Below, piece after piece: positions 8,531 through 17,609 of a stretch of DNA of 64,000 nucleotides; position 1 is the stretch's first letter; every line of letters starts with the position of its first letter. The stretch is from Alistipes putredinis DSM 17216 (GTDB lineage: Bacteria; Bacteroidota; Bacteroidia; Bacteroidales; Rikenellaceae). Both the position numbers and the translations under genes were made by a program. The notes beneath the pieces are model-generated. The model made no database searches, was not told the DNA's origin, and worked only from the letters and a program-made list of their open reading frames with translations. Where the stretch lies: NCBI RefSeq assembly GCF_000154465.1, contig NZ_DS499577.1, forward strand, positions 184,013-248,012, read 5' to 3'.

Positions 8531-10237
8531 TTATGCGAGCCGGTACAGTATCCCTTCGTAAGGCCGTAGTTCGATCGGGCCTTCTTTTTCGGCTATCGGT
8601 GGGGCAGGGTAGTTATGCAGCAATGGCATGGCTTCGGTCAAATCCGTTTTCGGGTCGAACCGGGCAGCCTTCGGGCTGAAGTTCAGGACTGTGAGGTAGT
8701 TTCGGCCTGTCCCTTCCCGCAGGTAGGCGAATACCTGCGGGTTGTCTGCATCGACCAGCCGGAACGAGCCGTAAACCAGGTCCGGATGTCCTTTGCGCAG
8801 CGTTACGGCCCGTCTGAAGAAGTTCAATACGGAATCGGGGTCGCATAGCTCCCGGGCGGCGTTTACCTCCGTGTGGTTGGGATTGACGCGAAGCCAGGGT
8901 TTCGCCGTGGAGAATCCCGCGTAGAGCGTTCCATCCCATTGGTAGGGCGTGCGGGCGTTGTCGCGTCCGATTTCCTGCTGCTCGCGCAGGAATTGTTCCG
9001 TATCGCCGCCTTCCCGCAGGAGTTTGCGGTAGTGGTTGCGCGTGTCAATGTCGTCGTACTCTTCGATGCGGGTGAATCGGATGTTGGTCATGCCCAGTTC
9101 GTCGCCGGCCAGCCAATAGGGGGTTCCCCGCATCGTGAGCAGGAACATCGTGAGCATTTTGGCCGACAGGTCGCGCCACTCGGGGGCGTCGCTGCCGAAG
9201 CGCGAAACCATGCGCGGCTGGTCGTGGTTGCCCAGATAGATCGTAGGCCAGCCGTCGCCTACGGCTGCGTCCCATTCGGCGTACATACGCTTGAGGGCGA
9301 GCAGGCTGTACGGGATACCGGTTGCGGGATCGTCCGCCTCCGTTTCGTTGCGGATGTCCGCCGCGCCGAAGTGGTAGAGCATGTCGAGCTCCTGCCGTTC
9401 GGGTGCGATGAATTTCCACCCCTCTTCGGGGGCGGTTTTCGAGCCTTCGCCGACGGTCGTACAGTCGTAGCGGGAGAATACCTCGCGGTTCATTTCGTGC
9501 AGGTAGTCGTGCAGGTGCGGTCCCAGCGAGTAATAGGGAAATACGTCCGGGTATTTGCGAAGGTCGATCTCCGGAAACGACGTGTCTTTTGCGATGTAGG
9601 GAATCGAATCCAGACGGAATCCATCGACCCCCTTGTCGAGCCAGAAACGCAGAATGTCGTAGATTTCGGCCCGCACCTTGGGGCTTTGCCAGTTGAGGTC
9701 GGGCTGCTGCCGGGCAAAATAGTGCAGGTAGTAGGAGCGTGTCGGGGCGTTGTAACACCAGGCATCGCCCTTCTCGTCGAAATGGCTCTTGCGGTAGGGC
9801 GGGTGGCCCTGTTCCTCCGGCCACCAGAGGTAGTAGTCGTAGTAGGGGTTCTCCCGCGAGGTGCGGGCCTCGCAGAACCAGGGATGCTGGTCGCTGGTGT
9901 GGTTCAGCACCAGGTCGAGGAGAAGACGCATGCCCCGTGCGTGTGTTTCTTTCAGGAGCCGGTCGAAATCCTCCATCGTGCCGAAGTCAGGCATGATCTG
10001 CCGGTAATCGCTGATGTCGTAGCCGTTGTCGGCGTTGGGGGATGCGAAGATCGGATTGAGCCACAGGGTTTCGATTCCCAGCCCATGCAGGTAGTCGAGT
10101 TTTTCGGTGATTCCGTTCAGGTCCCCGATGCCGTCGTCGTTGCTGTCCTTGAAACTGCGGGGATAGATTTGATAGACGATCGTTTCTTTCCACCAGGCTT
10201 TTTGCAAGGCAGGGGATGGAGGAGTGAATATGGGCAT
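8531..10237 (-). CDS. GH13 alpha-glucosidase (oligo-1,6-glucosidase type)
   Basis: A glycoside hydrolase family 13 enzyme of about 568 residues, with the layout of cytoplasmic oligo-1,6-glucosidases/alpha-glucosidases. Visible motifs: WWKETIVYQIYPRSF at the start, DLVLNHTS, the nucleophile Asp in GFRLDSI, the acid Glu in TTVGEGS, and YLGNHDQPR with the transition-state Asp. There is no signal peptide. I take the ATG at 10237 (MPIFTPPSP) rather than 10267 because an imperfect TATCTTG box overlaps the upstream start. Substrate (isomaltose, trehalose-6-P or other) cannot be settled from sequence. Confidence 0.88.
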   Translation of the reverse strand: MPIFTPPSPALQKAWWKETIVYQIYPRSFKDSNDDGIGDLNGITEKLDYLHGLGIETLWLNPIFASPNADNGYDISDYRQIMPDFGTMEDFDRLLKETHARGMRLLLDLVLNHTSDQHPWFCEARTSRENPYYDYYLWWPEEQGHPPYRKSHFDEKGDAWCYNAPTRSYYLHYFARQQPDLNWQSPKVRAEIYDILRFWLDKGVDGFRLDSIPYIAKDTSFPEIDLRKYPDVFPYYSLGPHLHDYLHEMNREVFSRYDCTTVGEGSKTAPEEGWKFIAPERQELDMLYHFGAADIRNETEADDPATGIPYSLLALKRMYAEWDAAVGDGWPTIYLGNHDQPRMVSRFGSDAPEWRDLSAKMLTMFLLTMRGTPYWLAGDELGMTNIRFTRIEEYDDIDTRNHYRKLLREGGDTEQFLREQQEIGRDNARTPYQWDGTLYAGFSTAKPWLRVNPNHTEVNAARELCDPDSVLNFFRRAVTLRKGHPDLVYGSFRLVDADNPQVFAYLREGTGRNYLTVLNFSPKAARFDPKTDLTEAMPLLHNYPAPPIAEKEGPIELRPYEGILYRLA

Positions 10238-10304
10238 ATTGTTCAGGATTCTGTTATACGATCGCAAGATAAGAAAAAAGAGAAGTAGAAGGTTCTTATC
10301 GGAG

Positions 10305-10339
10305 GAAAAAACGACAGGGAGTCAAAGACTCCCTGTCGT
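10305..10339 (-). terminator. Terminator of the polysaccharide operon
   Basis: A perfect 13-bp stem (10311-10323 with 10327-10339) with a 3-base loop, followed on the minus strand by TTTTTT. It lies about 180 bases after the last operon gene and faces the right way to end its transcript. The 10340-10520 gap holds no gene. Confidence 0.9.
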
Positions 10340-10520
10340 TCGATTCATATTTTTATGGCAATCGGATTTTACAGGCTACCTCCCTGGCGGACGGAAAAAC
10401 GAAACGAGCGGACTTTTTCGACAGGCGGTTGCAGATGTCCTTCGTGCAGATATGGGAACACCCTTCCGCGGCAATCGAGATGCGGTTCTGCTCTGCCGAT
10501 GGCGTGCGGAATGCTTCGAT

Positions 10521-11651
10521 TCAGATATTTTTCGGATTTTTCAGGTGGAACAGGAGCGAAGGCAGGATTACGTCCCGCCAAAAATTCTCGGGCAGTAAGG
10601 TGCGGTATTTCCAGCGGCATGAGAAGAGTTTGCGGGTTTTCCGGCCGATACGGGTCAGGCGGTTACCTGACGGAGTGCGGTACACTCCGAAGCCGAGAAT
10701 GTCGTTCAGTACCCGCTGTTTGAGCTGTGGATCCGGAACGGCAGAGAGCAGCGGTGTGAAATCCTCGTCGAGCAATTCGCCGGCCAATGCCGTGAAAATG
10801 TTATAGACCGTGTCGTAACCGGTTGCAGCGTAAAGCGTAAGGATTTTCTCGAAGTCGATTTCCGATTGCTCGCTGCGCAGGAAAAGGCCCCAATCCAGCA
10901 GATGTCGGAGGTTGATGCCTTCCGTCCCGAAATGCCGGGCCATGTGGCGCAGCAGATAGAGTGCGTTGAACATCGGGGATGGGGTGTAATAGCCCGCCGG
11001 CGCTAATCGGCTGTTCTCTGCTTCACCCACGAGAAAATCGTCTATGGCACGCTCCGTCCGGCGGTGCGACGGCATAAGCAGATGGCTGTGATTTTCGACC
11101 ATGACGCCCTTGTAATGGAAAACGGCATGTTTTTCACTATCGTAATTGATTTTAATCCCCAGCTCTTCGATCAAACGGTTGCCCTTGTCGCAGTCGTCGA
11201 GCCACAGATCTATGTCGCCGCATTCGCGGTGCTCCGGCCGGGGGTAGTAAATGCTGAGGCCCAGCCCTTTCAAAAGGATCGTACGGACGCCGTGCGAAGC
11301 GAAGAGCGTTGTCAGTTCGTGTGCGGCACGGGTCTGTTGGGCATGGCGCTTCTCGATGGCTTCCGAACTCAGGGCCCAACGGATTTTGAGGGCTCTGGAG
11401 GGCTGTTGCTGTTCCGGGAGCCGGAGAATCGTGTCGAAGAGCAGGGCCGTAACGCCGTGTTGGGCCGCAAGGGTAAAAAGACGGGTCCAGTCTTCTTCAG
11501 ACAAGTTCAGTATGTTTGGCTGTAATATGCTAGGGGTAATGGTTGGGCGCAACAATGCAAGCAGCAAAGTATGAAGTTTATACGTAATATCTTTTTGCAC
11601 ATATTCCGGAAATGGCTTTATTGGTCGATCATATACTTTGCTGTTTTTCAT
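10521..11651 (-). CDS. Nucleotidyltransferase-fold protein of polysaccharide loci (NTP_transf_5 type)
   Basis: A 376-residue protein that resembles the uncharacterised nucleotidyltransferase family often found in surface polysaccharide operons. The signature is LLKGLGLSIYYPRPEHRECGDIDLWLDD (about 133-160 overall), where GDIDLW matches the metal-binding Asp-x-Asp of the pol-beta fold. The C-terminal half is helical. It is the last gene of the operon before the terminator. The reaction is unknown. An early HHExxH-like or kinase motif was not seen. Confidence 0.75.
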   Translation of the reverse strand: MKNSKVYDRPIKPFPEYVQKDITYKLHTLLLALLRPTITPSILQPNILNLSEEDWTRLFTLAAQHGVTALLFDTILRLPEQQQPSRALKIRWALSSEAIEKRHAQQTRAAHELTTLFASHGVRTILLKGLGLSIYYPRPEHRECGDIDLWLDDCDKGNRLIEELGIKINYDSEKHAVFHYKGVMVENHSHLLMPSHRRTERAIDDFLVGEAENSRLAPAGYYTPSPMFNALYLLRHMARHFGTEGINLRHLLDWGLFLRSEQSEIDFEKILTLYAATGYDTVYNIFTALAGELLDEDFTPLLSAVPDPQLKQRVLNDILGFGVYRTPSGNRLTRIGRKTRKLFSCRWKYRTLLPENFWRDVILPSLLFHLKNPKNI

Positions 11652-11757
11652 GTTATCAACTTGTAATTTTTATATCCGGATGTTGTTTATGGCTGCTTGA
11701 TTGACAGATGGTTCTAATGTATATCCTTAATACGAAGCATAAATAGTACGATTCGAT

Positions 11758-12897
11758 TTATCGGATAAATTTTTTTATGGATGAAACAACTTCGAGAATC
11801 TGTTCGTCGGTTAAAGAGGGGCCGGAAGGAAGACATAGTCCTCGTTCGAAGATGGTTTCCGCAATTTTGTTTCCATAATATGCGTTGCGTGAGAAAATTG
11901 GCTGCATATGCATCGGACGCCAAAGCAGACGTGATTCGATATTCTCCTGTTCGAGATGTATGCGAATGTCATTCGCTGTTTTGTTATTGCATTTTTTCGC
12001 ATCGACTTCGATGCAGGTCAACCAGAAGTTCGAATCGTATTCGGAGGATGGATTCTGCTTGACATGAATTCCTTCTGTGTCCGCGAAGTTTTCGGAATAA
12101 AGTGTATGTATTGCCCGGCGGCGTGCGATATATTGTTCGAGAACAGTCATTTGACCTCGACCTATACCGGCGCAAATATTGGATAATCGGTAGTTATAAC
12201 CGATGTGTTTATGGTAGTAATAGGGGCGATCTTCACGTGCCTGCGTAGCGTAGAAAATTGTGCGTTTCGCCTCTTCTTCGGTTCTGCAAATCAGGGCGCC
12301 TCCGCCAGAAGTAGTGATCATTTTGTTGCCGTTGAACGACAGCGCTCCGAATTCTCCGAAAGTGCCGCATTTTTGCCCCTTGTATTCAGATCCGATAGCT
12401 TCTGCTGCGTCTTCGCAGATTGGAATATTGTACTTTTCGGCAATGGCGCATATTTCGTCTAATTTGGCTGGCATGCCGTACAGATGTACCGGAATGATGG
12501 CTTTAGGATATTTTCCGGTTTTAGCTTTTCGATCGTGGATGGCTTGTTCCAAAAATTGTGGCGACATATTCCAAGTTTCCTCTTCTGAATCGACGAAGAC
12601 GGGTGTTCCGCCCAGGTAGGTTATCGGATTGGCTGATGCCGAAAATGTGAACGATTGGCAAATCACTTCGTCTCCGGGACCTATTCCCAATTGCAAAAGT
12701 CCCAAATGAATGGCTGCTGTACCGGATGAGAGGGCAACGATATGTCTGCCCTGTCCGATGAAAGTTTCTAGATCTTTTTCGAATGCATTAACGTTGGGGC
12801 CGAGCGGAACGACCCAGTTGGTATCGAATGCTTCTTGAATGAATTGCTGCTCACAGCCGCTCATACGTGCCAGCGAGAGATGGATGCGTTGTTTCAT
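11758..12897 (-). CDS. DegT/DnrJ/EryC1-type sugar aminotransferase
   Basis: A 379-residue PLP-dependent aminotransferase of the kind that makes 4-amino-4-deoxy sugar nucleotides. Motifs: ALSSGTAAIHLGLLQLGIGPGDEV, the EDAAEAIG segment that binds PLP, and SFNGNKMITTSGGG with the PLP-forming Lys. Close to PglE-like proteins. Together with the WbpM/PglF-type dehydratase at 34735 and the PglC-type transferase next door (6-base gap), it probably makes a bacillosamine-like UDP-4-amino sugar as the first sugar of the repeat unit. That route is inferred. Confidence 0.88.
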   Translation of the reverse strand: MKQRIHLSLARMSGCEQQFIQEAFDTNWVVPLGPNVNAFEKDLETFIGQGRHIVALSSGTAAIHLGLLQLGIGPGDEVICQSFTFSASANPITYLGGTPVFVDSEEETWNMSPQFLEQAIHDRKAKTGKYPKAIIPVHLYGMPAKLDEICAIAEKYNIPICEDAAEAIGSEYKGQKCGTFGEFGALSFNGNKMITTSGGGALICRTEEEAKRTIFYATQAREDRPYYYHKHIGYNYRLSNICAGIGRGQMTVLEQYIARRRAIHTLYSENFADTEGIHVKQNPSSEYDSNFWLTCIEVDAKKCNNKTANDIRIHLEQENIESRLLWRPMHMQPIFSRNAYYGNKIAETIFERGLCLPSGPSLTDEQILEVVSSIKKFIR

Positions 12898-12903
12898 AAC
12901 GAA

Positions 12904-13512
12904 TTATTTTTGAATTTCCGGAGTCGGATACGTGTGGAAAATCGTTTGGAAAATTAGTTTCAGATCTCCTCGAAAAGTGTGGGTATAATAGTAGTCGAGA
13001 TTGATTTGAACTTTGTCCGGAAAAATTATTTCATTGTTATATTTTACAGGATCGGGGACTTGTGCCAGTAGCTCTTCCTCATTGGCATATTTGAGCGAGG
13101 CTGGTCCGGTTATTCCTGGGCGTAATTTCAGAATGAGTTTATTTTCTCCAGTTAGTTGATCCGCATATCCGGGTACATCGGGACGTGGTCCGACGAAACT
13201 CATGTCACCGATCAATACATTCCATAATTCGGGGAGTTCATCGAGTTTATATTTTCTCAAAACGGCACCCAAAGGGGTGATTCGGCTCTCTCCTGCAATG
13301 GAAATACTGGAGCCTGAATGGATTACTTGCATCGAACGGAATTTATACATCGTGAAGAGCTTTCCCTCTTTTCCGACACGAACCTGTTGGAAAATGACAG
13401 GGCCTCCCGGCATTTTGATTTTGATCAAAATAGCTATGATTAGTAGAATCGGACATAAACAAATCAACCCCAAGAATGATGCCGTGCGGTCGAAAATCCA
13501 CTTTGCGTCCAT
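12904..13512 (-). CDS. PglC-type initiating phosphoglycosyl transferase
   Basis: A 202-residue monotopic phosphoglycosyl transferase of the bacterial sugar transferase family. It moves a sugar-1-phosphate from a UDP-sugar to undecaprenyl phosphate, starting the repeat unit. An N-terminal re-entrant hydrophobic segment (LGLICLCPILLIIAILIKI, about 14-32) precedes the core PGGPVIFQQVRVGKEGKLFTMYKFRSM, KYKLDELPELWNVLIGDMSFVGPRP and LRPGITG. The size matches PglC rather than the long WbaP type. Confidence 0.92.
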   Translation of the reverse strand: MDAKWIFDRTASFLGLICLCPILLIIAILIKIKMPGGPVIFQQVRVGKEGKLFTMYKFRSMQVIHSGSSISIAGESRITPLGAVLRKYKLDELPELWNVLIGDMSFVGPRPDVPGYADQLTGENKLILKLRPGITGPASLKYANEEELLAQVPDPVKYNNEIIFPDKVQINLDYYYTHTFRGDLKLIFQTIFHTYPTPEIQK

Positions 13513-13523
13513 TGTAATGACAA

Positions 13524-14345
13524 TTATCGAAAAATTTTATACGCGATTTTTTTTACCCAAGCAGGGGCGATGAGCAGACAGAACATGGCATAGGCGAATA
13601 AGTCGGCGGTATGGCCGTAGTGCAAGTTTTTGTTGATTTGCAATCTGTCCGCCAATTGTTTTTTTGCAAAAACCCATCCATTCCGGCGCTTTTTGAACAA
13701 GGCTTCGGTCATTCTGAATTTCAATACTACGTTCGGAAGATTTGCTATATTCACTCCATGCATTAGGCCGTCGTACCAAAGCATCGTATCTTGGTTTTTC
13801 CGATATTCAGGGCGGTAACAATGTCCGATTTTATCAAAAAAACTTTTGCGGAATAAAACGGCGGGATGGGCGAGGGGATTTCTTTTCGCAAAAAATTTCT
13901 TGCATTCGGTGGGAGTCGCTGGATAAACGATTGTTTTCCCGGATTCGCAACCTTCTTCGTCGATTTCGTTGATAGCCCCTCCGACGACATCTATTTCGGG
14001 GTGTTCATTCAGAAAACAGATCTGTTTTTCGATGCGATCCGGCAACGAGATATCGTCTGCATCCATACGGGCGATGTATTCGTAACCGTTGTCGAAACAT
14101 ATTTGGAGCAGATCGTTTAAGACGCAGGCGAGTCCCCGATTCTCTGCAAAACGTACAATCGATACGTTTTTGTTATTTTCATACGCTTCCAGACATGAAT
14201 TTAAGGAATTTCCTATGGGACCATCTACTCCTATATATATTCGACAGGAATAAGTCTGTTTTATGATGCTGTCAATAGCGGGGCGGACGTATTGGGGCGT
14301 ATCGTTTTTATAAACGGGGATAATGACGGCAACAGGATAATTCAT
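13524..14345 (-). CDS. GT2-family glycosyltransferase
   Basis: A 273-residue GT-A glycosyltransferase. The family core is VAVIIPVYKND at the N-terminus, then ENRGLACVLNDLL and the DxD-type motif in ARMDADDISLPDRIE, with the acceptor-side W(Y)DGLMHG segment. I use the ATG at 14345 (MNYPVAVIIPV), because the longer frame adds a non-family extension that overlaps the upstream gene. The C-terminus is hydrophobic (LFAYAMFCLLIAPAWVKK), suggesting membrane contact. It adds one sugar of the repeat unit; donor unknown. Confidence 0.88.
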   Translation of the reverse strand: MNYPVAVIIPVYKNDTPQYVRPAIDSIIKQTYSCRIYIGVDGPIGNSLNSCLEAYENNKNVSIVRFAENRGLACVLNDLLQICFDNGYEYIARMDADDISLPDRIEKQICFLNEHPEIDVVGGAINEIDEEGCESGKTIVYPATPTECKKFFAKRNPLAHPAVLFRKSFFDKIGHCYRPEYRKNQDTMLWYDGLMHGVNIANLPNVVLKFRMTEALFKKRRNGWVFAKKQLADRLQINKNLHYGHTADLFAYAMFCLLIAPAWVKKIAYKIFR

Positions 14346-14350
14346 CGTGA

Positions 14351-15391
14351 TTAGAGTTTTGTATATTTTTCTATTATGTCCATCCACTGCTGCAAAACGG
14401 TATTTTTGTCGACTAAGTGTTTGATTGTATTGGATGCGCGAAGTCCGATCTCGCGTGCAGCCGTTTCATTTTCCGATAGATATGAAAATGCTTGTGCGAT
14501 CGAGTTTGCATCGTCGGCGAAGCATCCGTTTATGTGATCTATAATTAGTTCTTTTGCACCAGATACTTTTGTACTGATTACAGGCAATCCGAGGTACATT
14601 GCTTCTATCATTGCATTCGACATTCCTTCATAGTCGGAAGATAGGACGAATACTTGTGCCGATTTCATTTGTGAAGCTATGTTAGCAGACCTGCCTTGTA
14701 ACCTGACACGACATCCTTTTCGTTCTATATATTCTTCGAGTTCCTGTCGCATAGGGCCTTCTCCATAAATATCTAAGCAGTGATCAGGATGGGTTTTACT
14801 GAAAAGTGCAAAAGCATCGATCATCATTTTCTGGTTTTTTTGAGGATCGAGTCGTCCGACGGAGATTATTTTCTTTTCTTTGTGGCTGCTTAATGCTGAT
14901 TGCCATTCGAATTGTTCTGATATGGGATTGGCGATTACGGATATGCGCTTATGGTATTTTGCTGGAAAATATTTCTTAATCTCCGGGGTTTGTACAACCA
15001 TATGTTGCATTCTGAATAAGAGCATTCTCCGTATTATTTTTCGGAATAGGCTGGCTTTTCCTGGGTCATTTCGTTCGGAAACAATAATAGGTGTCCGGGT
15101 AAACAGCATACAAGCCAATGTTGCTACAAACACAGGTAACATGAAGGCGATAACAAGGTCATATTGCCGTAAATATTTGCGTAGCCACAATAATTTAGCC
15201 GTGATGTCCCGGTGATGATCATCTGCAAATGCGAGTTTTATTGCCGGATTTATGTCGTATGCAATCATCCGTTTTCTTAAACATACGATGCTTACTTCGT
15301 AGGTTTTACAAAGAGAATTAGCAAGGGTAGAGAGGACACGTTCTGATCCACCGGAGGATAGGGTGTCCGTTACGAATACTATTTTCATCAA
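14351..15391 (-). CDS. GT4-family glycosyltransferase (first of two)
   Basis: A 346-residue GT-B glycosyltransferase. The N-terminal glycine-rich loop is DTLSSGGSERVLSTLANSL. The C-terminal donor domain has ISVGRLDPQKNQKMMIDAF and SSDYEGMSNAMIEAMYLGLPVIST, with the E-x7-E pair. It is similar throughout to the next upstream gene (15397), consistent with an old duplication. Six-base spacing indicates one operon. No mononucleotide tract. Confidence 0.9.
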   Translation of the reverse strand: MMKIVFVTDTLSSGGSERVLSTLANSLCKTYEVSIVCLRKRMIAYDINPAIKLAFADDHHRDITAKLLWLRKYLRQYDLVIAFMLPVFVATLACMLFTRTPIIVSERNDPGKASLFRKIIRRMLLFRMQHMVVQTPEIKKYFPAKYHKRISVIANPISEQFEWQSALSSHKEKKIISVGRLDPQKNQKMMIDAFALFSKTHPDHCLDIYGEGPMRQELEEYIERKGCRVRLQGRSANIASQMKSAQVFVLSSDYEGMSNAMIEAMYLGLPVISTKVSGAKELIIDHINGCFADDANSIAQAFSYLSENETAAREIGLRASNTIKHLVDKNTVLQQWMDIIEKYTKL

Positions 15392-15396
15392 AAGGA

Positions 15397-16494
15397 TTAC
15401 TTTTTATCGGATGGTTGAAGGCATACAACCTTTTTTATGAGGTTTTCCCATTCTGCGTATATTTTTTCGGGAGAGTGTGTTTCGCAGAGTTTATGCGCAT
15501 TATGGCTAAGATTGTCTGCGAAAAATTGGTCTGATAGTATTTTCTCCATTGCGGTCTGTAATGCTTCCACGTCGCCAATGGGGGTTAGCAATCCATTTGT
15601 CCCGTTTTTTATCAGAAATCTCGCGCCCCCACCTTTGCAGTCGGTCGATATGCAGGGTACTCCTAAAGCCATCGCTTCCATCAGTGCGTTGGGCATACCT
15701 TCGAAGTCGGATGAAAGCACGAACAGTGAAGAACGTTCGATTTTCTTCCGGATTTCTGTCGTGTAACCGGGAAAGCTGACTTTGTCGGCAATTCCCAAGT
15801 TTGAGGCCAATAATTCGAGGTCTTTCCGCAGCGGACCGTCGCCGTAAATGACCAGTTTGTAGGCTGGATATTTGGCTGTTATACCCGCGAATGCTTTTAT
15901 CAGGAGAGCATGATTTTTCTGTTCGGTCAGCCTGCCGGAGGAAACGATCTGCTTGTTTCTCGGACCTGAGTATTCTGCGGTGATGAACTCCTTGTTGATC
16001 GCATTCGGAATGATTTTTACGGCTGCGCTGCCGATGGAATTCCCGTACCAGTTTTTTTGAATTTCGGTTTGGAACACCCAGCCATCGGCTTTATGGGCAA
16101 CTTTCTTCAATCGCTTTTGTTTCGAAGGAGGGTACGTGGAGGGATCGACACGCTCCGAAGCGATAATTTTGGCTTTGGTGAGGAATCGAAGTGATAATAG
16201 CAGGATTGTCGGTATCGGCAACATAACTATATAACAGTCGCATCGGGTTTTGCGGATGAGCTTGCATACTCTGTAGAAACGAAGCAGATTGTCGTGCAGG
16301 AAGTTGCTCCGTTCTTGCTGGTGCAAGAGTGCTTGGCGACTTATTTTTGTCGAAAGCGGATACGTCGCCTCGTCATCGGATATGGTGATAAATTCGATAT
16401 CGTGTTCACGTTGGCAGAGAAAATTGGCGAGGTTGCAACAAACTCGTTCGGCTCCTCCGCCCGAAAGTCCGCTTGTAAAGAAAACGATCTTCAT
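15397..16494 (-). CDS. GT4-family glycosyltransferase (second of two)
   Basis: A 365-residue GT-B enzyme paralogous to its downstream neighbour. It has FTSGLSGGGAERVCCNLANFL at the start, then IVSSGRLTEQKNHALLIKAF and SSDFEGMPNALMEAMALGVPCISTD in the donor domain. Acts at the cytoplasmic face on a lipid-linked acceptor; donor sugar not predictable. The coding G/C runs do not exceed five. Confidence 0.9.
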   Translation of the reverse strand: MKIVFFTSGLSGGGAERVCCNLANFLCQREHDIEFITISDDEATYPLSTKISRQALLHQQERSNFLHDNLLRFYRVCKLIRKTRCDCYIVMLPIPTILLLSLRFLTKAKIIASERVDPSTYPPSKQKRLKKVAHKADGWVFQTEIQKNWYGNSIGSAAVKIIPNAINKEFITAEYSGPRNKQIVSSGRLTEQKNHALLIKAFAGITAKYPAYKLVIYGDGPLRKDLELLASNLGIADKVSFPGYTTEIRKKIERSSLFVLSSDFEGMPNALMEAMALGVPCISTDCKGGGARFLIKNGTNGLLTPIGDVEALQTAMEKILSDQFFADNLSHNAHKLCETHSPEKIYAEWENLIKKVVCLQPSDKK

Positions 16495-16498
16495 GTTA

Positions 16499-17608
16499 TT
16501 ATTTACGAATCAATTGCAACATTTTGCCGGTGTTCTCTCCGAACAAGGATTCGCCGTTGACCATTTGGCAAAACCAAGCACTTTGCCCTGTCGTATTGAC
16601 TTCTATAAGAACAACGGCTCCTTCTGTATCGAGAGACAGATCCCAGGACAGAATCCCTAAGTACGGTAGATTCGCATGCATTTTTAGTACAGTTTCTTTT
16701 ATTCGAGTCAAATTCCCCCCCCCTATGTTGTAGCCTGAGAATTTGACCTTTGTATCCGGGTGAAAAACAAAATGTTCTCCTTGTTCCGAAAATGCTTCTT
16801 TTTTTAGTGTACCGTCTGCGTTTATTCCGATACATACTCCTCCGTAATGGATGTTATCACGATCGGATGAAGATCGGCCCAGCCTCAATGCGATGGGGCA
16901 AATATGGATTCGGTCGTCGAGGATATAGGTTATGACCCGAAACGTATTTACAGACGATGGATTCAATGTGGCAAGAACGTCCGCTTGATGGATTAATTCC
17001 TGTACAACGAAATTATTTCCGAATTTTTCCAGTACTTCCCGAACGGCCAAAGAGCTGCCGATGTCTTGTCCTCCGACAAAGTTGCATATCTGCACATCGC
17101 GTCCGCTACTGGTGTCTATCGTCTTTTTCACCACGCATTTGCCTCGGTCGAATAATGACATATAGGCTTCGGCTGGGGATAACAGAGCATTGTTCCCGTT
17201 TCTGTATATGCCTTTTACGCAGGATAGATAGGTTTGGGGGATGTGAAGGCCTTCTATTCCGGAGAACAATAGCGGCAAAAAACTTTTGTCGCCCAATATT
17301 TCTGCTTCTCTGTATGGATTGAGTTTCGGCTCCAATCGTGTCGAAAATAGAATTTCGGGGAAATAATCTTTGCAGTATATGCCGGTGTAGCTTTGGTACA
17401 GTCTGTGCCAGGCCGTAGATAACGATTTTCCGTAGTTTTTTCGGAAGAATTCTTTTATCTCCTGCTTCTGGGTTTCAGTCAGGGAAACTTTATCGATCAA
17501 TTTTCGTTTTTTTTGGATGTTCTGCCTTTCCGAATAGGATACGAGTACTCGCCGGATCGTTCGGCTGATTGCCGTCAGATGATTTTCTATCGTATGTACA
17601 GTGCCCAT
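16499..17608 (-). CDS. ATP-grasp enzyme of sugar-transfer type, with G9 tract (in frame)
   Basis: A 369-residue ATP-grasp protein resembling the sugar-transfer associated ATP-grasp family. It has FVVQELIHQADVLATLNPSSVNTFRVITYI in the central domain and the metal-binding end ILSWDLSLDTEGAVVLIEVNTTGQ. Such enzymes are presumed to ligate an amino acid or carboxylate to another group with ATP. Codons near residue 296 contain a G9 run (16715-16723) encoding Gly-Gly-Gly in YNIGGGN. The gene is in frame at 9; one base more or less would remove the catalytic C-terminus. Probably phase variable. Confidence 0.82.
   Translation of the reverse strand: MGTVHTIENHLTAISRTIRRVLVSYSERQNIQKKRKLIDKVSLTETQKQEIKEFFRKNYGKSLSTAWHRLYQSYTGIYCKDYFPEILFSTRLEPKLNPYREAEILGDKSFLPLLFSGIEGLHIPQTYLSCVKGIYRNGNNALLSPAEAYMSLFDRGKCVVKKTIDTSSGRDVQICNFVGGQDIGSSLAVREVLEKFGNNFVVQELIHQADVLATLNPSSVNTFRVITYILDDRIHICPIALRLGRSSSDRDNIHYGGVCIGINADGTLKKEAFSEQGEHFVFHPDTKVKFSGYNIGGGNLTRIKETVLKMHANLPYLGILSWDLSLDTEGAVVLIEVNTTGQSAWFCQMVNGESLFGENTGKMLQLIRK
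16715..16723 (-). repeat. Mononucleotide tract, G9 on the coding strand (gene ON)
   Basis: Nine consecutive C on the plus strand inside the ATP-grasp gene 16499-17608, reading ATA GGG GGG GGG AAT. Candidate slipped-strand switch. Confidence 0.9.
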
Positions 17609-17609
17609 T